NCBI RefSeq assembly: GCF_018143015.1
Contig: NC_054755.1
Span: 8,487,124 to 8,551,123 of the forward strand
DNA: 64,000 nt
Reading direction: 5' to 3'
DNA from: Lytechinus variegatus
Taxonomy: Eukaryota; Echinodermata; Echinoidea; Temnopleuroida; Toxopneustidae
The notes under the pieces are model-generated. The model did not search any database. It had not been told where the DNA came from and saw only the letters and a list, made by a program, of their open reading frames with translations. The translations under genes were made by a program, and so were the position numbers. Positions 12,901 through 23,096 of the stretch are shown piece by piece (position 1 is the stretch's first letter; each line of letters begins with the position of its first letter).

Positions 12901-15900
12901 TTAATTCTATTAGACCAGAGGGAATTTAATTGTTTTGTGCATTCCATTTTTTCTTGAAAATATGAAGAAAAAAATCAATTTTTTTAAAAATAATACTTTC
13001 TCTTTCTTTCTATTTTTTTCTCTCTCTGTCTACCGCTCTCTTTCTGTTTCTCTGCCTGTCTCTCTCATTCTCTCCTCCAGCATACTGCCTTCCCATCTCA
13101 AGTCAAGGACCTCACCAAGAAGATCCGCACGGTTCTCATGGCAACGGCCCAGATGAAGGAGCACGAGAAGGACCCAGAGATGCTGGTAGATCTCCAGTAC
13201 AAGCTTGCCAAGTCGTACGCCAGCACCCCAGAGCTCAGGCGGACGTGGCTGGACAGTATGGCTCGGATACACATAGACAACGGCAATTATTCTGAGGTAC
13301 ATACATAACTCTACAACCTTGATTGTTAATTTTTTTATTTGAAAATTAATATTTGGGAATTAGTAAATGTTTAAGGGTAGTGATTTTTTTACCTGATTGC
13401 CCAGAAAGCATGAATGCTTTCTTCCTAAGCGAGCAGTTTGAAGAACGACAGCTTACCAAATTGCACCAGCGCACCAAGTATGAATCGAACCGGGCCACTG
13501 GAATCCGAAACCCATGCTCTACTGACTGAGTTATTCCGCCTCCCTCTGTGGTAGGACCATAAATCAATAGGAGTCCCTTTACCCAAAGTGAAACTTTAAT
13601 GTGACTTCTTTATCAGTTTAATGTGGGTCATCATCGACTATCTTGTGAATGACTTCTAGACAGGCTTTGAAATGGGTAGAATACATGTATATGTTTCTTC
13701 CTTCACATTTCTATTCAGGCAGCAAGAGTTTGATTTGTTATTGCATGCATGTAAGATGATGAGGATTGCCTCAGTAATCCCAAATCACCATCTTTGGTGT
13801 GTAGACGCAATACATTGTCTGATAAGACCTGGAACTTCACTGTAGGGGTTTTAGTATGGGGGTCGAGATTCCCCATCTGAAATAAGAAGGATCCTGTGTT
13901 ATTATAAAGCTGGGGTTATATAAAGTGCACTATTGAATTGGTAACTAGATAGTCGGCGCCTCACACATACTACATTGTATATATTATTATTTTTAATGGG
14001 AACTGTATATATTAAATGAGTGATTTTTCGTAATGTGATCATCTTTTTTATTTGTTTGGTATCATGTAGGCTGCCCACTGTTACATCCACATAGCAGCGT
14101 TGATTGCAGAGTACCTGAAGCGGAAGGGGACCTATCCTCAAGGTGTCCAGGCCTTCAGGAACATCTCACCAAATATTGAAGGAGAGGAGAAGGGCATCAA
14201 GAGCGATACAGGAATGCAAGATGTCCAGTACACAGAGGTGAGTACTTGGGGGGAATGGCCACTTACATGTAGGTGGCAATTCCTTCAGCAAGAAATTTAC
14301 CGTCATTGTGCCGCACTCGACCCAGGTGAGGTGAATGTGTACCCAGTAGGAAGAAATTCCTCGAATGCTCGAGCGCCGGATCAAGGTATTATGGGTCTAC
14401 AACCACTTTGATTACATGTGCCTTCTATTTGGTCTATCTGCTATATTTCCCATTTACCATTTTTTCTATATAGTAGTTTCAGATGATGTCACATGGAGGG
14501 CATGAAAATGAGAAACCTGTGGATCAGACTGTATAAAAAAATATTTATAACAGTCTGATAGTGATATGTTATTTAGCACACACTCCGTCTAGAGACGCTC
14601 ATGGCGCTAGCGCAGCAACAGTTCCTTTGGGTACAAATATTTTGTACATATAAACAACTACAAAATATAGACATAAATAACATCAACAAACAATTCTTTT
14701 ATCAATACAAGTACAGTCTTGCATCATAACCACTGAAATTTCCAGGTACATGTACATCCTGGTGGGGCCTGGTGCCCTTGTGCTAGCTGCTGGTTGTTTG
14801 TCCTCCAACATGTCTGTATCTGGGAATGCTCTATAATTTCCAGCGAGGCTATCCCTATTTTGTACTATATCCACTTGGTCTAACAATTTACAATGCTTGT
14901 AAATCCAGTGAATACAAATGGTGAAGGAGACTATAACCACACACATCCCCCCCGCCCCTTCCTTGCACTGTGCTGTGCTTAGTTATATCAACCCAGAAAC
15001 TTTTGATGAGTGGGGGGGGGGGGTGGGGAAGGTTGGAGGAGGGGAATGGAGAGGATGGAGGATGGGGTCAATTTGACCTTATAGGTCATGTCTCATTTTG
15101 TAATGGTAATTGTACTACTTTGTGCTTTCTAATGGAAAGTACAGATTCACATTGATAAAGCCAGACGTTTCTCCCTATACTATATATAGTTGATGCCTCT
15201 AAAAGCACTGGTATCCCTTCAAATGAATGTATACCAAAAGTAGTATTTTGAATTTTCTCCTGTTTTTCTTTCAGGACAATCTACTATCTGAGCTGGAGCT
15301 ATGTGCCGAAGGCCTGCAGAAGGCAGAAAGATACGAGTCGATGGGGGAGGTCTACAAACTCATCACTCCATTTTATGAGAAGAAGAGAGATTTCCAGGTA
15401 ATTTTCACGCTCATCCATCTATTAATCATTCACTTATTTCACCGAATTCTACATTTGACCCATAAGTACTCAATAGTATGGGAAATTCCTAATATATTTA
15501 TGTATATATGTTTTAAACAGTGTTTAGCAATAAGTGTTCATAAATTTTCCGTGCACACATTTGTCTTTTTCATTTTTCAGTAATAATTTCAAAATCATAG
15601 ACAAATGATGATTGTTGAAGCGTTTTCAACTGATGAAAAGTTGATCTTGAGCTCATCTTCAGTGAATATGTTGAGTGAATATGATGTTCTGAGATCAAGA
15701 TAAGTCCAAGACCAACAGCAAACTGAAGACAACCTATGTACTATACGTAGCTAAGCATTTGCTCAAATGCACCATAAGTTTTGTATGCTTACATTTGAAA
15801 TAGAAAAGATTTTAGTCTGGCCATTGCAAAGAGTTTTCGGGGCCGCAAAGAGTTTTCGGGGCCGCTTCAGCAGGATGATAATTGGCAATTACATGTACAT

Positions 15901-18900
15901 GTAGTACAAAATTTCATTTTGGGATGTGGCTAGGGTGGCTTTGCTGATATTTTTACAATTAAAAATACAATTACTGCCTAATTCAGGTTTGTAATATCTG
16001 TCCATTTCATTGTCTTCTAGAAACTCGCCCTTGCTTACGGCAAGCTCAGCAAAGCCTACGAGAAGGTCATGAAATTACAAGGAACCGGCAAGCTGTTGCT
16101 AGGCAACTACTTCAGGGTTGCATTCTTTGGTCAGGTGAGCAGATTCACTTTTTTGTGTCATGTGATTTTAATATGCAAAATGTTTTTAACCTATTGGAGA
16201 CTGGCTGGTGACATTGTTATTCACCTTGACAAATGTCTCACCTGCATGAATCATGAAAACAGATTTCTGCTACCTTTCCTCACATTTCATCTGAGACAAA
16301 ATGATGAGGAATACGGGAAAGCCTTAATGAAAAGACGCATAGGTTGAGTCCATGGTTCATGCAGTTTTCCTGTATAAATTACGCTTAATTTAGCGCGCAT
16401 CGGGCGCGTGTATAAAAAAATTAACCAATGCTGATGGGCGCTTTTGTCACAGTGCGCCAAATTGACGCCTGTTGCCGTGGTTATCCATGCTATTTCATTC
16501 ATGAGTCCATTGTTTTTATGCATGAGTCCACTCTTCAAACAGTGGACTCATGAATAAAATAGCATATCTTACCATGGTAACAGACATCAATTTGGCGCAA
16601 TGTGACAAAAGAGCACATCATCATTGGACATTTTTTATACACGCACCAGATACATGCTAAATTAAGCGTAATTGATACAGGAAATCTGCATAAACCATGG
16701 ATTCAACCGTGGGTTTTCAAAACTACCTTTGTGAATTCGGGCCATAGTGCCTTGATAAGCTGGATTCCCTCCAGAAGTTGAGGCTGAGAATTTCGACAAG
16801 TTGCATTTGCCACAGACCTCAGCCTTTATAATCATGGACATGCATGCAGGCCCAGTGTCCAACAGGTTACGTATGATGGACGTTAATAGTTCTGGATAGA
16901 AAGCACTGATTACCTATGAAATTTGTGGCAAACATTCTCTTTTGGGGAATACGAGTATTACAGAACAAATCAGACATAGAGATTGAGGATTTCCCCTTTG
17001 TTCTTGTCTCTTGTCATGTGATAGTACTTTGAGGAGGATGATGGGAAGGAATACATTTACAAGGAGCCGAAGGTCACGACCTTAGCGTCGATTTGCGAGA
17101 GGTTACAAGCCCTCTTCTCCGAGAAGTTTGGTTCAGAGAATGTGCAGCTAATCCGGGATTCGAGTAAGGTTAGTATGTTTTCCTTCTTCGTAATTTTGCC
17201 CCCAAAATCCCCCAAAGCCAGATAACAAATGTTCACCTGCATTTGAAGGGTGTGAAAAATTGTATTTTATTGTCGGCCATGGATCCAGGATATTTTTAAA
17301 GGGGTTGGTTTGTACTCAAATATTTTTAAAAAGTCACTCACAAATAAAGGGCATTTATGAAAAATTTCCTGCACCTTCCAAAAAAAACACTCCTCCCCAC
17401 CCCCCCCTTGATCCGCGCCCAGATAATGATTATCAATGTTTTATTTCATATTTACTCCTTGACTAAATCTTCAAAGCACTTGAAAACCTCTTACTGGTAA
17501 GGGTACATGTACTTACTGTATTAACTCTTTTGACATCTGGATTCTTTGAATCCTGTAGTCTTTGAATGAGAACCACCCGATTCCAGTATGCAATGGGTTA
17601 ATAAAGTCATCATATGTTATTGTAATGTATTGCAGTTCAGACCAAAATGTAAACTTAACATGAAGGAAAGTTTTAACATGGCTTCTTTTATACTGTCAGG
17701 TAAATATTGACACATTGAAACCTAACATCGCCTACATCCAAGTCACCTTCGTGAAGCCCTACTTTGATGAGAGGGAGCTCGCGGAAAGAAGGACCATCTT
17801 TGAGCGGTCTAACAACATCAGACGCTTTGTCTTTGAGACGCCTTACACCAAGAAGGGCACTGCTAGGTCAGGAGCCGTCGAGGAACAGTTTAAGAGAAAG
17901 ACTATCCTTACAAGTAAGAATGTAGATATTAGTCTCAACTGACATTGCATTCAAGCAATTGTGCGAGCCTTATTCAGATATGGTGCAGAACATTCAACAA
18001 TATTTTTTTTTAAATAATGGTAATACATGACGAGACGAATCACGCCACCTCTAAAAAAGTGGTCTGAATGGTGCGTGGAGAAACCAGATTATGATGATGT
18101 CATCACGATTTTGTTATCATGTCACAGATCATGTTTAATGAAGCCGTGCATTTGTCATACATACATGTACATGGCAGACTATTTTGTGTAGACTAGTTTT
18201 AGTTTTTGCTGATTTAAAGGACAAGTCCACCCCAACAAAAACTTGATTTGAATAAAAAGAGAAAAATTCAACAAGCATAACACTGAAAATTTTATCAAAA
18301 TCGGATGTAAAATAAGAAAGATTTGGCATTTTAAAGTTTCGCTTATTTTCAACAAAATAGTTATATGAACGAGCCAGTTACATCCAATTGAGAGAGTTGA
18401 TGACATCACTCACTATTTCTTTTGTATTTTATTATATGAAACATAAAAAAAAAATTATTTTCTCGTCATTCACATGTGAAATGAAGTTTCATTCCTCCCT
18501 GAACACGTGGAATTCCATTATTTTAACATTTTGTGCTTCAGGCAATGAGGTCCTAATCATCAAATTCGTAAAAATTGAAATATTGTATAATTCAAACAAA
18601 AAAAACACAAGAAATAGTGAGTGACATCATCGAATCTCTCATTTGGATGTACATGTAACTGGCTTGTTCAGATAACTATTTCGTTGAAAATAAGCAAAAA
18701 TTTGAAATGTCATAACTTTCTTATTTTACATCCGATTTTGATGAAATTTTCAGCATTGTGCTTGTCTGATTTTTCTCTATTGATTTAAGTCAACATTTTT
18801 CTGAGCTGGACTTGACGTTTAAATGTATCGGTCCAAAGATTGTGTCATCTCGCATAAAGAAAAAAAAGTTGCTTGCTTCTGTTACACATTTTGTTATGCC

Positions 18901-21900
18901 ATATGACTTTGTACATAAAATGTTGCGGGTGTCATGCTTCACAAACAATTAAAGATAAATGAAAGTAGTTGCAGTAATCACTGATTCATAAGAAAGTCTG
19001 TTGAACCAAGGTTAAATGTCACTATATCATGAGATCTAGACATTGTAGAGTTCCATAAACTGAACTTTGTAAAATCATGAAATCTAAGCTGAAAATCGAT
19101 CAAACTGAAGATCGCCAACATAGATAAGCACATGTGGGACAGTGTTTTATTATCATTATTAATTTGAAAAAAAGAACCCCTGACCAATGGCTCAAATGTC
19201 ATGCTTATTTTGCTTATTTCTTTCCGAGTCCTTTGGCACATATTTTTGTTTATTCAAACAGACTCTTGGGATGGTCGTTTTATTTATTTTTATTCTTTAT
19301 CAACTCATTTTGATATTGTTATCACAACTGGCATTGATCTTTAAAACTACACTTTCCGATTTCTCCTTGTCTCCAGCATCACACACATTCCCATACATCA
19401 CCAAGCGGATCCAGGTATGCTACCAGCAGTCGCAGGATCTCAACCCGCTCCAGGTGGCCATAGAGGAGCTCCAGGGCAAGGTCAAGGAGATGAACGAGGT
19501 CCTGGACATGGACAATGTGGATATGAAGCGGCTCCAGCTGTTACTACAGGGTAGTGTAAGCGTACAGGTGAGCATTGGTCCCTTATTTTGCATTTGTGTG
19601 ACTTAATATTGTACAATGCCTTCTGAGCTTGTTGTATGCGAGCAAATGGGAGGCTGAATGTCAAACATTCGTATCATTGCACACAAGATGCACTATCCAA
19701 AATGTAACGTCCAAAATGTATTGTACAACGCCTACTTAGCTTGTTGTACGCGAGCAAATGGGAGGCTGAATGTCAAACATTTGCATACCGTTGCACACCA
19801 GACGTACCATCCAAAATGTACCGTTGCACGGCTTTAGGAGGTGACGTCACAATACGATTTAATTCATTGCGCTCGGTAAAAATAAAATAGCAATACGCGT
19901 ATAAGCCTGCTGGCTAAATGCGCAGTGCTGCCCAACGCAGCCCAAGGTCATGTGCATGTCCATCCAAACTGTACTGTTCATAATATAGCGTTGCCTGGTC
20001 AGGAACAAAGTGACGCCACTATAAAATGAATAAATTGCGCTTGGTAAATGCAGGTTCAATGTGCACAGGGCTTGCATGCTAAAAATGCACATTTCTGCAG
20101 ATCAGATGCTTTTTAACGCTCGAGGGATTTTGCTTTTCAGCGAAAGAAAGAGACACTCTATTCACCTTGGCTACACCTCGTTGAATAGAACATCTTTCTT
20201 TCACCTTATGTGAAATGTTGCACTATCGCACTCTTGCCTATTCGCTATTTGTAAAGTGTACCATGAAGTATGTACCACTGATTAATTCTTCCCTATGGAA
20301 ACCTTCAGAAGTTACAAGATAACTATTAATAATGAACTACTAAAAATGAAATATTCTATTGTTATTACTAGAGGGAAACTAACATGATTTGAGGGGAAAA
20401 GAATTCATGTTTTAAACGTGATTATTACAGTATTATGAATTTATTGAGTAATGAATAAGTTATCAACTTGAGCCCCCCCCCCCCTCCTGGTTAAATAAGG
20501 GTTAAAAAAGGTAAGATACCCCTTCACAACGCTAATCTAATGATTTTTTTCATGGATTTTTTTGCAGGTGAATGCAGGACCAATGGCATATGCTGCGGCA
20601 TTCTTAGGAAAGGGCAGAGAGGAGAAATGGAACAGCCAACAAATCAGTGACCTCAAAAAAGTCTTCAGGTTGGTATTCAAAAGGGGAATTACATCCATCA
20701 AAGATTCCACTCACACAGTGGACATCTTCCTATAGGGTTCCATGACGTTTGCTCCGGCGACAATTGCTCCGCTCTAAACCCCACACACTAATCAAATTAC
20801 CAACTTCAACCCTCGGATTAACATTATACCCTACCCTTAACCTAACATACAACCCTATTGCAAACCTAACCCTACATGTATATCTTAAGACAAAATTAAG
20901 CCCAATTAACACTTGTCCAATTAGACCAGTTGGTACATGGACTAAATTGCTATTGGACCAACTGGTTATTAGACGAAATGGTGAGTGGGCGAAACGGCAA
21001 TTAGGCCATGTGGATAGTGGACGAACTGACAGTAGATCAAATAATATTAGTAGAGGAGTTGGGAATCAGACCGATTGGCATTAGACCAATCGGAAATAAA
21101 CTGACTACATGATCAAAATATTGTATCCTTGAAGTGATCAGGAACTATTTGAGAACTACCAACTTTATTTTAAAGTTTGGGTATGTGCAGATGTTAAATT
21201 TCAATTAAAAACCAGCACTATAAGATCAACACTGAGTTTGATATCAAGCAATGTGGATACCCATGTTCTTGTAATGGTAGCCCCTCCCCCAAAAAAAATT
21301 TAAAAAGAAAGAATAAAATCATTGATTGATATTTAAAAAAAGAGATCATTGAATGATTGATTGATCAACACCAAACTTAAATGTCTTGATGAATATCATA
21401 ATCTTGTACATTAGTTGTACATGAAGTTGAGTTTGATATTAAATGTGGATACCCATGCTCTTGTAGTGGTAGCAAAAAAAAAATCTTTGTTTAAAAAAAG
21501 AAATAATTGAATGATTGATGAACACCAAACTTTAATTTTCCAATGAATATCATAATCTTGTAGTTGTAACAATAATGTTTATTCTTTGATTGAAAAAATT
21601 CACTTTCCTAAAGTAAGAACTTGCCTTTCACATAGTTTGTTTTCTTTTTAGGCCCAGTACTTTTGAATTATTTGCCAGTTAATTTGAATACATCTTGTTC
21701 ATTTAAATCTTTGATGTGTAAAAAAAGAAAATAATTGAATGATTGATCAACACCAAACTTTAATTCCCAATTAATATCATAATCTTGTAGTTGTTACAAA
21801 AATGTTTATTCTTTGATTGAAAAAAATCACTTTCCTAAAATAAGAACTTGCCTTTCGCATAATTTGTTTTCTTTTGGTTGGCTATGTTATAAGGAAATTT

Positions 21901-23011
21901 TCTCTTTTTTGGCTGCTTTATGCTTTTTTTTTCTTGTAAACCTATATGTCTTTGATGTTATGTTCCTCAAGTATTTTATCATATGTTCATTTTATGCATA
22001 GAGAAAAATAAACTTGAATTGATTTGAACTGAAAAGAAAAAATATATTATTAAATACATTATTAGATTTTCTTTCTTTTTGATATTGTATTAGATTAATC
22101 TATTTGTTATTTGATTTTTTTCATTTATCAGTTATTTATTATTTTCGATTATTCATTTAGACTTTTACATATTTTAATTCATTCATGTTTGGTTTCATTT
22201 GCAGGGATTTTGTGACAGCATGTCACAATTCGCTGTTCATCAACTCTCAGCTGATCAAGTCTGATCAGTTTGAGTATCATGAAGACCTTGAACAGAAGTT
22301 TCATTCCATGGTCCACACCATATCATCTTTGACAGGGGAGAAGGTAGGTACATTACCAAACGTGACCAGCCATACCAAAACCAAACATTAGGCAAAGCTC
22401 AACACTAACTTTTTGTTCTTGGTGGCCCGAACGGTCCACAAAAATCATCAATTTCATATTTTTGATGGCCCGTAAAGCAAATTTAGTGGCCCTAACTCAA
22501 TAGAAAACAACAGAATTTATCAAAACTTTGGTAGCCTAACCAGGCCACCAAGTGTTGGCTTTTACAGAATTTTGGTGGGTCGACTTTCATTTTGGGTTCC
22601 ACCGGGCCACTGCTAAAGTCGAGCCCTGCATTACGTTTCGCATTTACTACGAGGAAACTCTCTACAACGCATGGATTCCTTTGAAAATGCAATTAAAATC
22701 ACAATGGAGAGCTGAGAGGATTTTGTGGAAAGTTGGTGGACTGGGAGAGCAGATAATCCAACCAATTGCAAATATGTCGTTGTCCCGAGTCAAGAGATTC
22801 CAATGCTGTCCCAGGGTGCACATTATTTTATTGAAGCTGTTTGTTAGTCTTCTCTGCATTCAGTCTCTTTGTGGGTTCTTGTTTCCTAGGGATAGAAGTA
22901 ACACAAGGTTGTGTATGTTCTCTGTTCTACTTTCAGTTAACTGATGATGAACACACCCTAGAGAGACGATCATCATCCACCATCTTCAGTGCCATCAGCG
23001 GAACACCTTGA
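925..23011 (+). CDS. dock9-like: DOCK subfamily D (DOCK9/10/11-like) Rho-GTPase exchange factor, 3' part, 17 exons
   Basis: Seventeen exons with AG/GT borders and agreeing phases: 925-978, 6161-6267, 7279-7394, 8455-8592, 11189-11245, 11781-11906, 12554-12658, 13081-13296, 14070-14237, 15275-15397, 16021-16134, 17025-17168, 17700-17913, 19377-19567, 20568-20668, 22205-22343, 22937-23011 (TGA). They join into 728 residues, about the last third of a ~2,000-residue protein; earlier exons lie left of the window. Residues ~1-234 match the region before DHR-2 (for example [15 protein letters not shown]). Residues ~240-710 are the DHR-2 exchange domain: [53 protein letters not shown] and [13 protein letters not shown]. 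By recall of DOCK9, the valine of VNAGP (residue ~625) is the nucleotide-sensor position. The family activates CDC42 (DOCK10 also Rac-type GTPases) at membranes. The wording fits subfamily D better than DOCK6/7/8. Orthology to one of DOCK9, 10 or 11 is not resolved; in invertebrates one gene often represents all three. The tail stops at ISGTP, shorter than vertebrate DOCK9. Confidence 0.95.
1057..1211. mobile_element. Small TIR element (155 bp)
   Basis: Near-perfect ~40-bp inverted arms start CAGTCTCATTTCCC and contain GGCCGTATGGCGAGTC and its complement. No reading frame. Lies in the DOCK intron 979-6160. Confidence 0.75.
1349..1490. mobile_element. Small TIR element with GTTTCATGAAAC-type ends
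   Basis: The left end GGGAGTGTTTCCTGAAGC pairs with the right end GTTTCATGAAACTCTCCC. A ~43-bp internal piece (from TTGCTTTCAGCCAATC to TAGCTTATAA) recurs inverted at 23229-23271 in the 3' UTR region of the same gene. Confidence 0.6.
2640..3450. other. Intronic stretch without recognised feature
   Basis: Part of the DOCK intron. It holds a poly-G run near 2755-2770, C-rich runs near 2873-2895 and 3219-3232, and otherwise unremarkable AT-rich DNA. No exon-like frame with splice borders was found. Confidence 0.5.
3665..3953. repeat. Tandem array with GAGAGTCTCT / CTGCCTGTTTGTATGTCTG units
   Basis: Three to four degenerate units of CT-rich sequence each contain AGAGAGTCTCTAACTGCC, TGTTTGTATGTCTGTAT and TCTCTCTTTTCTTTCTC. 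The array continues after the element at 3955-4813 with GTATGTCTCTCTTTTC at 4818. Confidence 0.7.
3955..4813. mobile_element. TA-flanked TIR element with GGGTAAGTTGAGCC repeats
   Basis: Perfect 20-bp terminal inverted repeats GGGGAAGGCGGGGTAAGTTG are bordered by TA on both sides. Internal copies of GGCTCAACTTGCCCC and its complement occur near 4141, 4168, 4185, 4402, 4425 and 4772. No transposase frame. It is a non-autonomous DNA transposon with TA target duplication, as in the Tc1/mariner superfamily. Confidence 0.85.
7050..7255 (-). repeat. tRNA-derived SINE, minus orientation
   Basis: On the - strand it starts TAGTTCAGTCGGTAGAGC (A box) and continues to GGGTTTGATTC (B box), followed by a conserved body that recurs at 7826-8345 and 13385-13545. 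Confidence 0.7.
7551..7744. mobile_element. TIR element with GGAGCAATTG ends and telomere-like core, copy 1
   Basis: The ends are ATGACATTTTCTTCTGTGAC and GTTGCCGGAGCAAATATGGT, forming ~28-bp imperfect inverted repeats. The core holds GTAGGGTTAGGGTAAGGG. Related copies are at 20741-20905 and 62031-62203. Confidence 0.65.
7826..8345 (-). repeat. SINE interrupted by a second SINE
   Basis: The outer SINE (body 7826-7910; tRNA-like head 8263-8345, ending in AGTTCAGTTGG-like sequence on the - strand) is split by another - strand SINE at 7911-8262. The inner one has an AATAATGATAATAGTAAC tail and the B box GGGTTCAAATCCC. The outer family is the same as at 7050-7255; the inner family is the same as at 10618-10910. 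Confidence 0.65.
8655..8790. repeat. (ATTT)n / (ATTC)n microsatellite
   Basis: Tetranucleotide tract TTTATTTATTTATTTA running into CATTCATTC and CACTCACTC. Intronic, about 60 nt after the exon ending at 8592. Confidence 0.9.
9259..9405 (+). CDS. Candidate His-rich cassette exon of the DOCK-D gene (147 nt, phase 0/0)
   Basis: This lies in the intron between exons 8592 and 11189. It follows an acceptor (CTTTTATAG), is open for 49 codons, and ends at a GTGTGT donor. Neighbouring exons end and start in phase 0, so inclusion keeps the frame. The peptide begins [15 protein letters not shown], continues [14 protein letters not shown] and ends [20 protein letters not shown]: an acidic-aromatic start, a basic His cluster and an acidic-aromatic end. 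The reading closes eight codons after the donor. A stronger donor (GTAAGC at 9410) would make the exon 151 nt and shift the frame, as in a poison exon. Vertebrate DOCK9 as recalled joins the flanking exons directly, so this would be a lineage-specific insert. It could also be a chance open stretch; no homology supports it. Confidence 0.42.
10062..10350. repeat. CT-rich (CTGT)n / (TCTC)n low-complexity tract
   Basis: Repeated TGTCTGTCTGTCTCTCTCTG across ~290 bp of DOCK intron. The long open frames over it on both strands reflect low complexity and not genes. Confidence 0.9.
10618..10910 (-). repeat. tRNA-derived SINE with AATAATG tail, minus orientation
   Basis: The tail ATAATAATGATAATAATC sits at the left. 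The - strand head at the right reads from TCTAGTGGATACGAC to the B-box-like GGTTCAAATCCC. The middle piece (CCTCACCTGGGTTGAGTGC) is found again, inverted, at 14256-14395. Confidence 0.75.
11290..11433. mobile_element. Small TIR element with TTTCACAAAG-type ends
   Basis: The left end GGGTCCCATTTCACAAAG and the right end CTTTGTGTTACGAGCCTC are imperfect inverted repeats. The element lies 44 nt after the donor of exon 11189-11245. Confidence 0.5.
11909..12115. repeat. Polypurine (GGA)n-like tract at the start of an intron
   Basis: Almost only A and G on the + strand for ~200 nt, starting within the donor GTAAGGAGGAAG of exon 11781-11906. Such mirror-like purine runs can form triplex DNA and can act as intronic splice enhancers. 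Confidence 0.8.
12134..12490. repeat. (GATGGT/GATGAT)n microsatellite
   Basis: About 350 bp of GATGATGATGGTGATG-like repeats. Open frames of 73-144 codons on both strands are products of the repeat. Confidence 0.95.
13385..13545 (-). repeat. tRNA-derived SINE, minus orientation
   Basis: Body TTTTTACCTGATTGC and head with TCAGTAGAGCATGGG (- strand A box) and CGGTTCGATTC (B box), same family as 7050-7255. Confidence 0.7.
14256..14395 (+). repeat. SINE body fragment behind a DOCK splice donor
   Basis: Matches the middle of the 10618-10910 SINE in opposite orientation (TTCAGCAAGAAATTTACC, CACTCGACCCAGGTGAGG). It begins about 18 nt after the donor at 14238. Confidence 0.65.
15811..15862. repeat. 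Short tandem duplication in intron
   Basis: GCAAAGAGTTTTCGGGGCC occurs twice in direct succession. Confidence 0.7.
16342..16708. mobile_element. Near-complete palindromic element (367 bp)
   Basis: Two ~170-bp arms are inverted copies: GGTTGAGTCCATGGTT against AACCATGGATTCAACC at the tips, CAAATTGACGCC/GGCGCAATTTGG-like blocks inside, and TCATGAGTCCA/TGGACTCATGA at the centre. No reading frame. Lies in intron 16135-17024. Confidence 0.8.
18213..18823. mobile_element. Long-TIR foldback element, copy B, flanked by TTAA
   Basis: Begins TTTAAAGGACAAGTCC and ends GGACTTGACGTTTAAA, with long inverted arms. TTAA at both borders is the target preference of piggyBac-type transposons. Non-coding. Lies in intron 17914-19376. 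Confidence 0.8.
19608..19831. repeat. Tandem duplication, 112-bp period
   Basis: ATTGTACAATGCC... and ATTGTACAACGCC... start two ~112-bp units sharing CGAGCAAATGGGAGGCTG. The array starts 40 nt after the donor of exon 19377-19567. Confidence 0.8.
20741..20905. mobile_element. GGAGCAATTG-type TIR element, copy 2, truncated on the right
   Basis: Left end ATGACGTTTGCTCCGGCGAC and CTAACCCTAC-like core as in the copies at 7551 and 62031. The right terminus is missing where the subrepeat arm at 20906 begins. Confidence 0.6.
20906..21110. mobile_element. Half of a foldback element made of ~18-bp subrepeats
   Basis: Degenerate units of the type ATTAGACCAATCGG / TTAGACGAAATGG follow one another for ~200 bp. 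The same unit type builds both arms of the element at 45259-45668. Confidence 0.6.
21234..21880. repeat. Local duplications in intron
   Basis: GAGTTTGATATNAA...GTGGATACCCATG occurs at 21234 and 21430. A block from TTGAATGATTGAT through CTTTCCTAAAGTAAG occurs at ~21507 and ~21735, with a partial copy near 21352. Confidence 0.7.
22395..22640. repeat. Probable dispersed repeat with GGTGGCCC words
   Basis: CTTGGTGGCCCGAACGG, GATGGCCCGTAAAGC and GGGTTCCACCGGGCCACTG recur as paired words in an otherwise AT-rich intron. The family is not recognised. A 130-codon frame runs out of it but has no splice or homology support. Confidence 0.4.
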
Positions 23012-23016
23012 CCCCG

Positions 23017-23096
23017 GGATCTCATGACCTTTGAACCCTTAAGATGACCTCCCCCAGGATCCCATGACCTTTGAACCCATAAGATGACCTCTGGAA
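23017..23096. repeat. Two exact-period 40-bp units in the 3' UTR
   Basis: CATGACCTTTGAACCC starts at 23023 and again at 23063, and AAGATGACCTC follows in both. It lies 6 nt after the DOCK stop codon. Confidence 0.85.

Noticed and set aside
22552..22944. 130-codon frame between the last two DOCK exons
   Set aside because: It runs from a repeat with GGTGGCCC words into the intron and final acceptor region; it has no homology and no matching phase.
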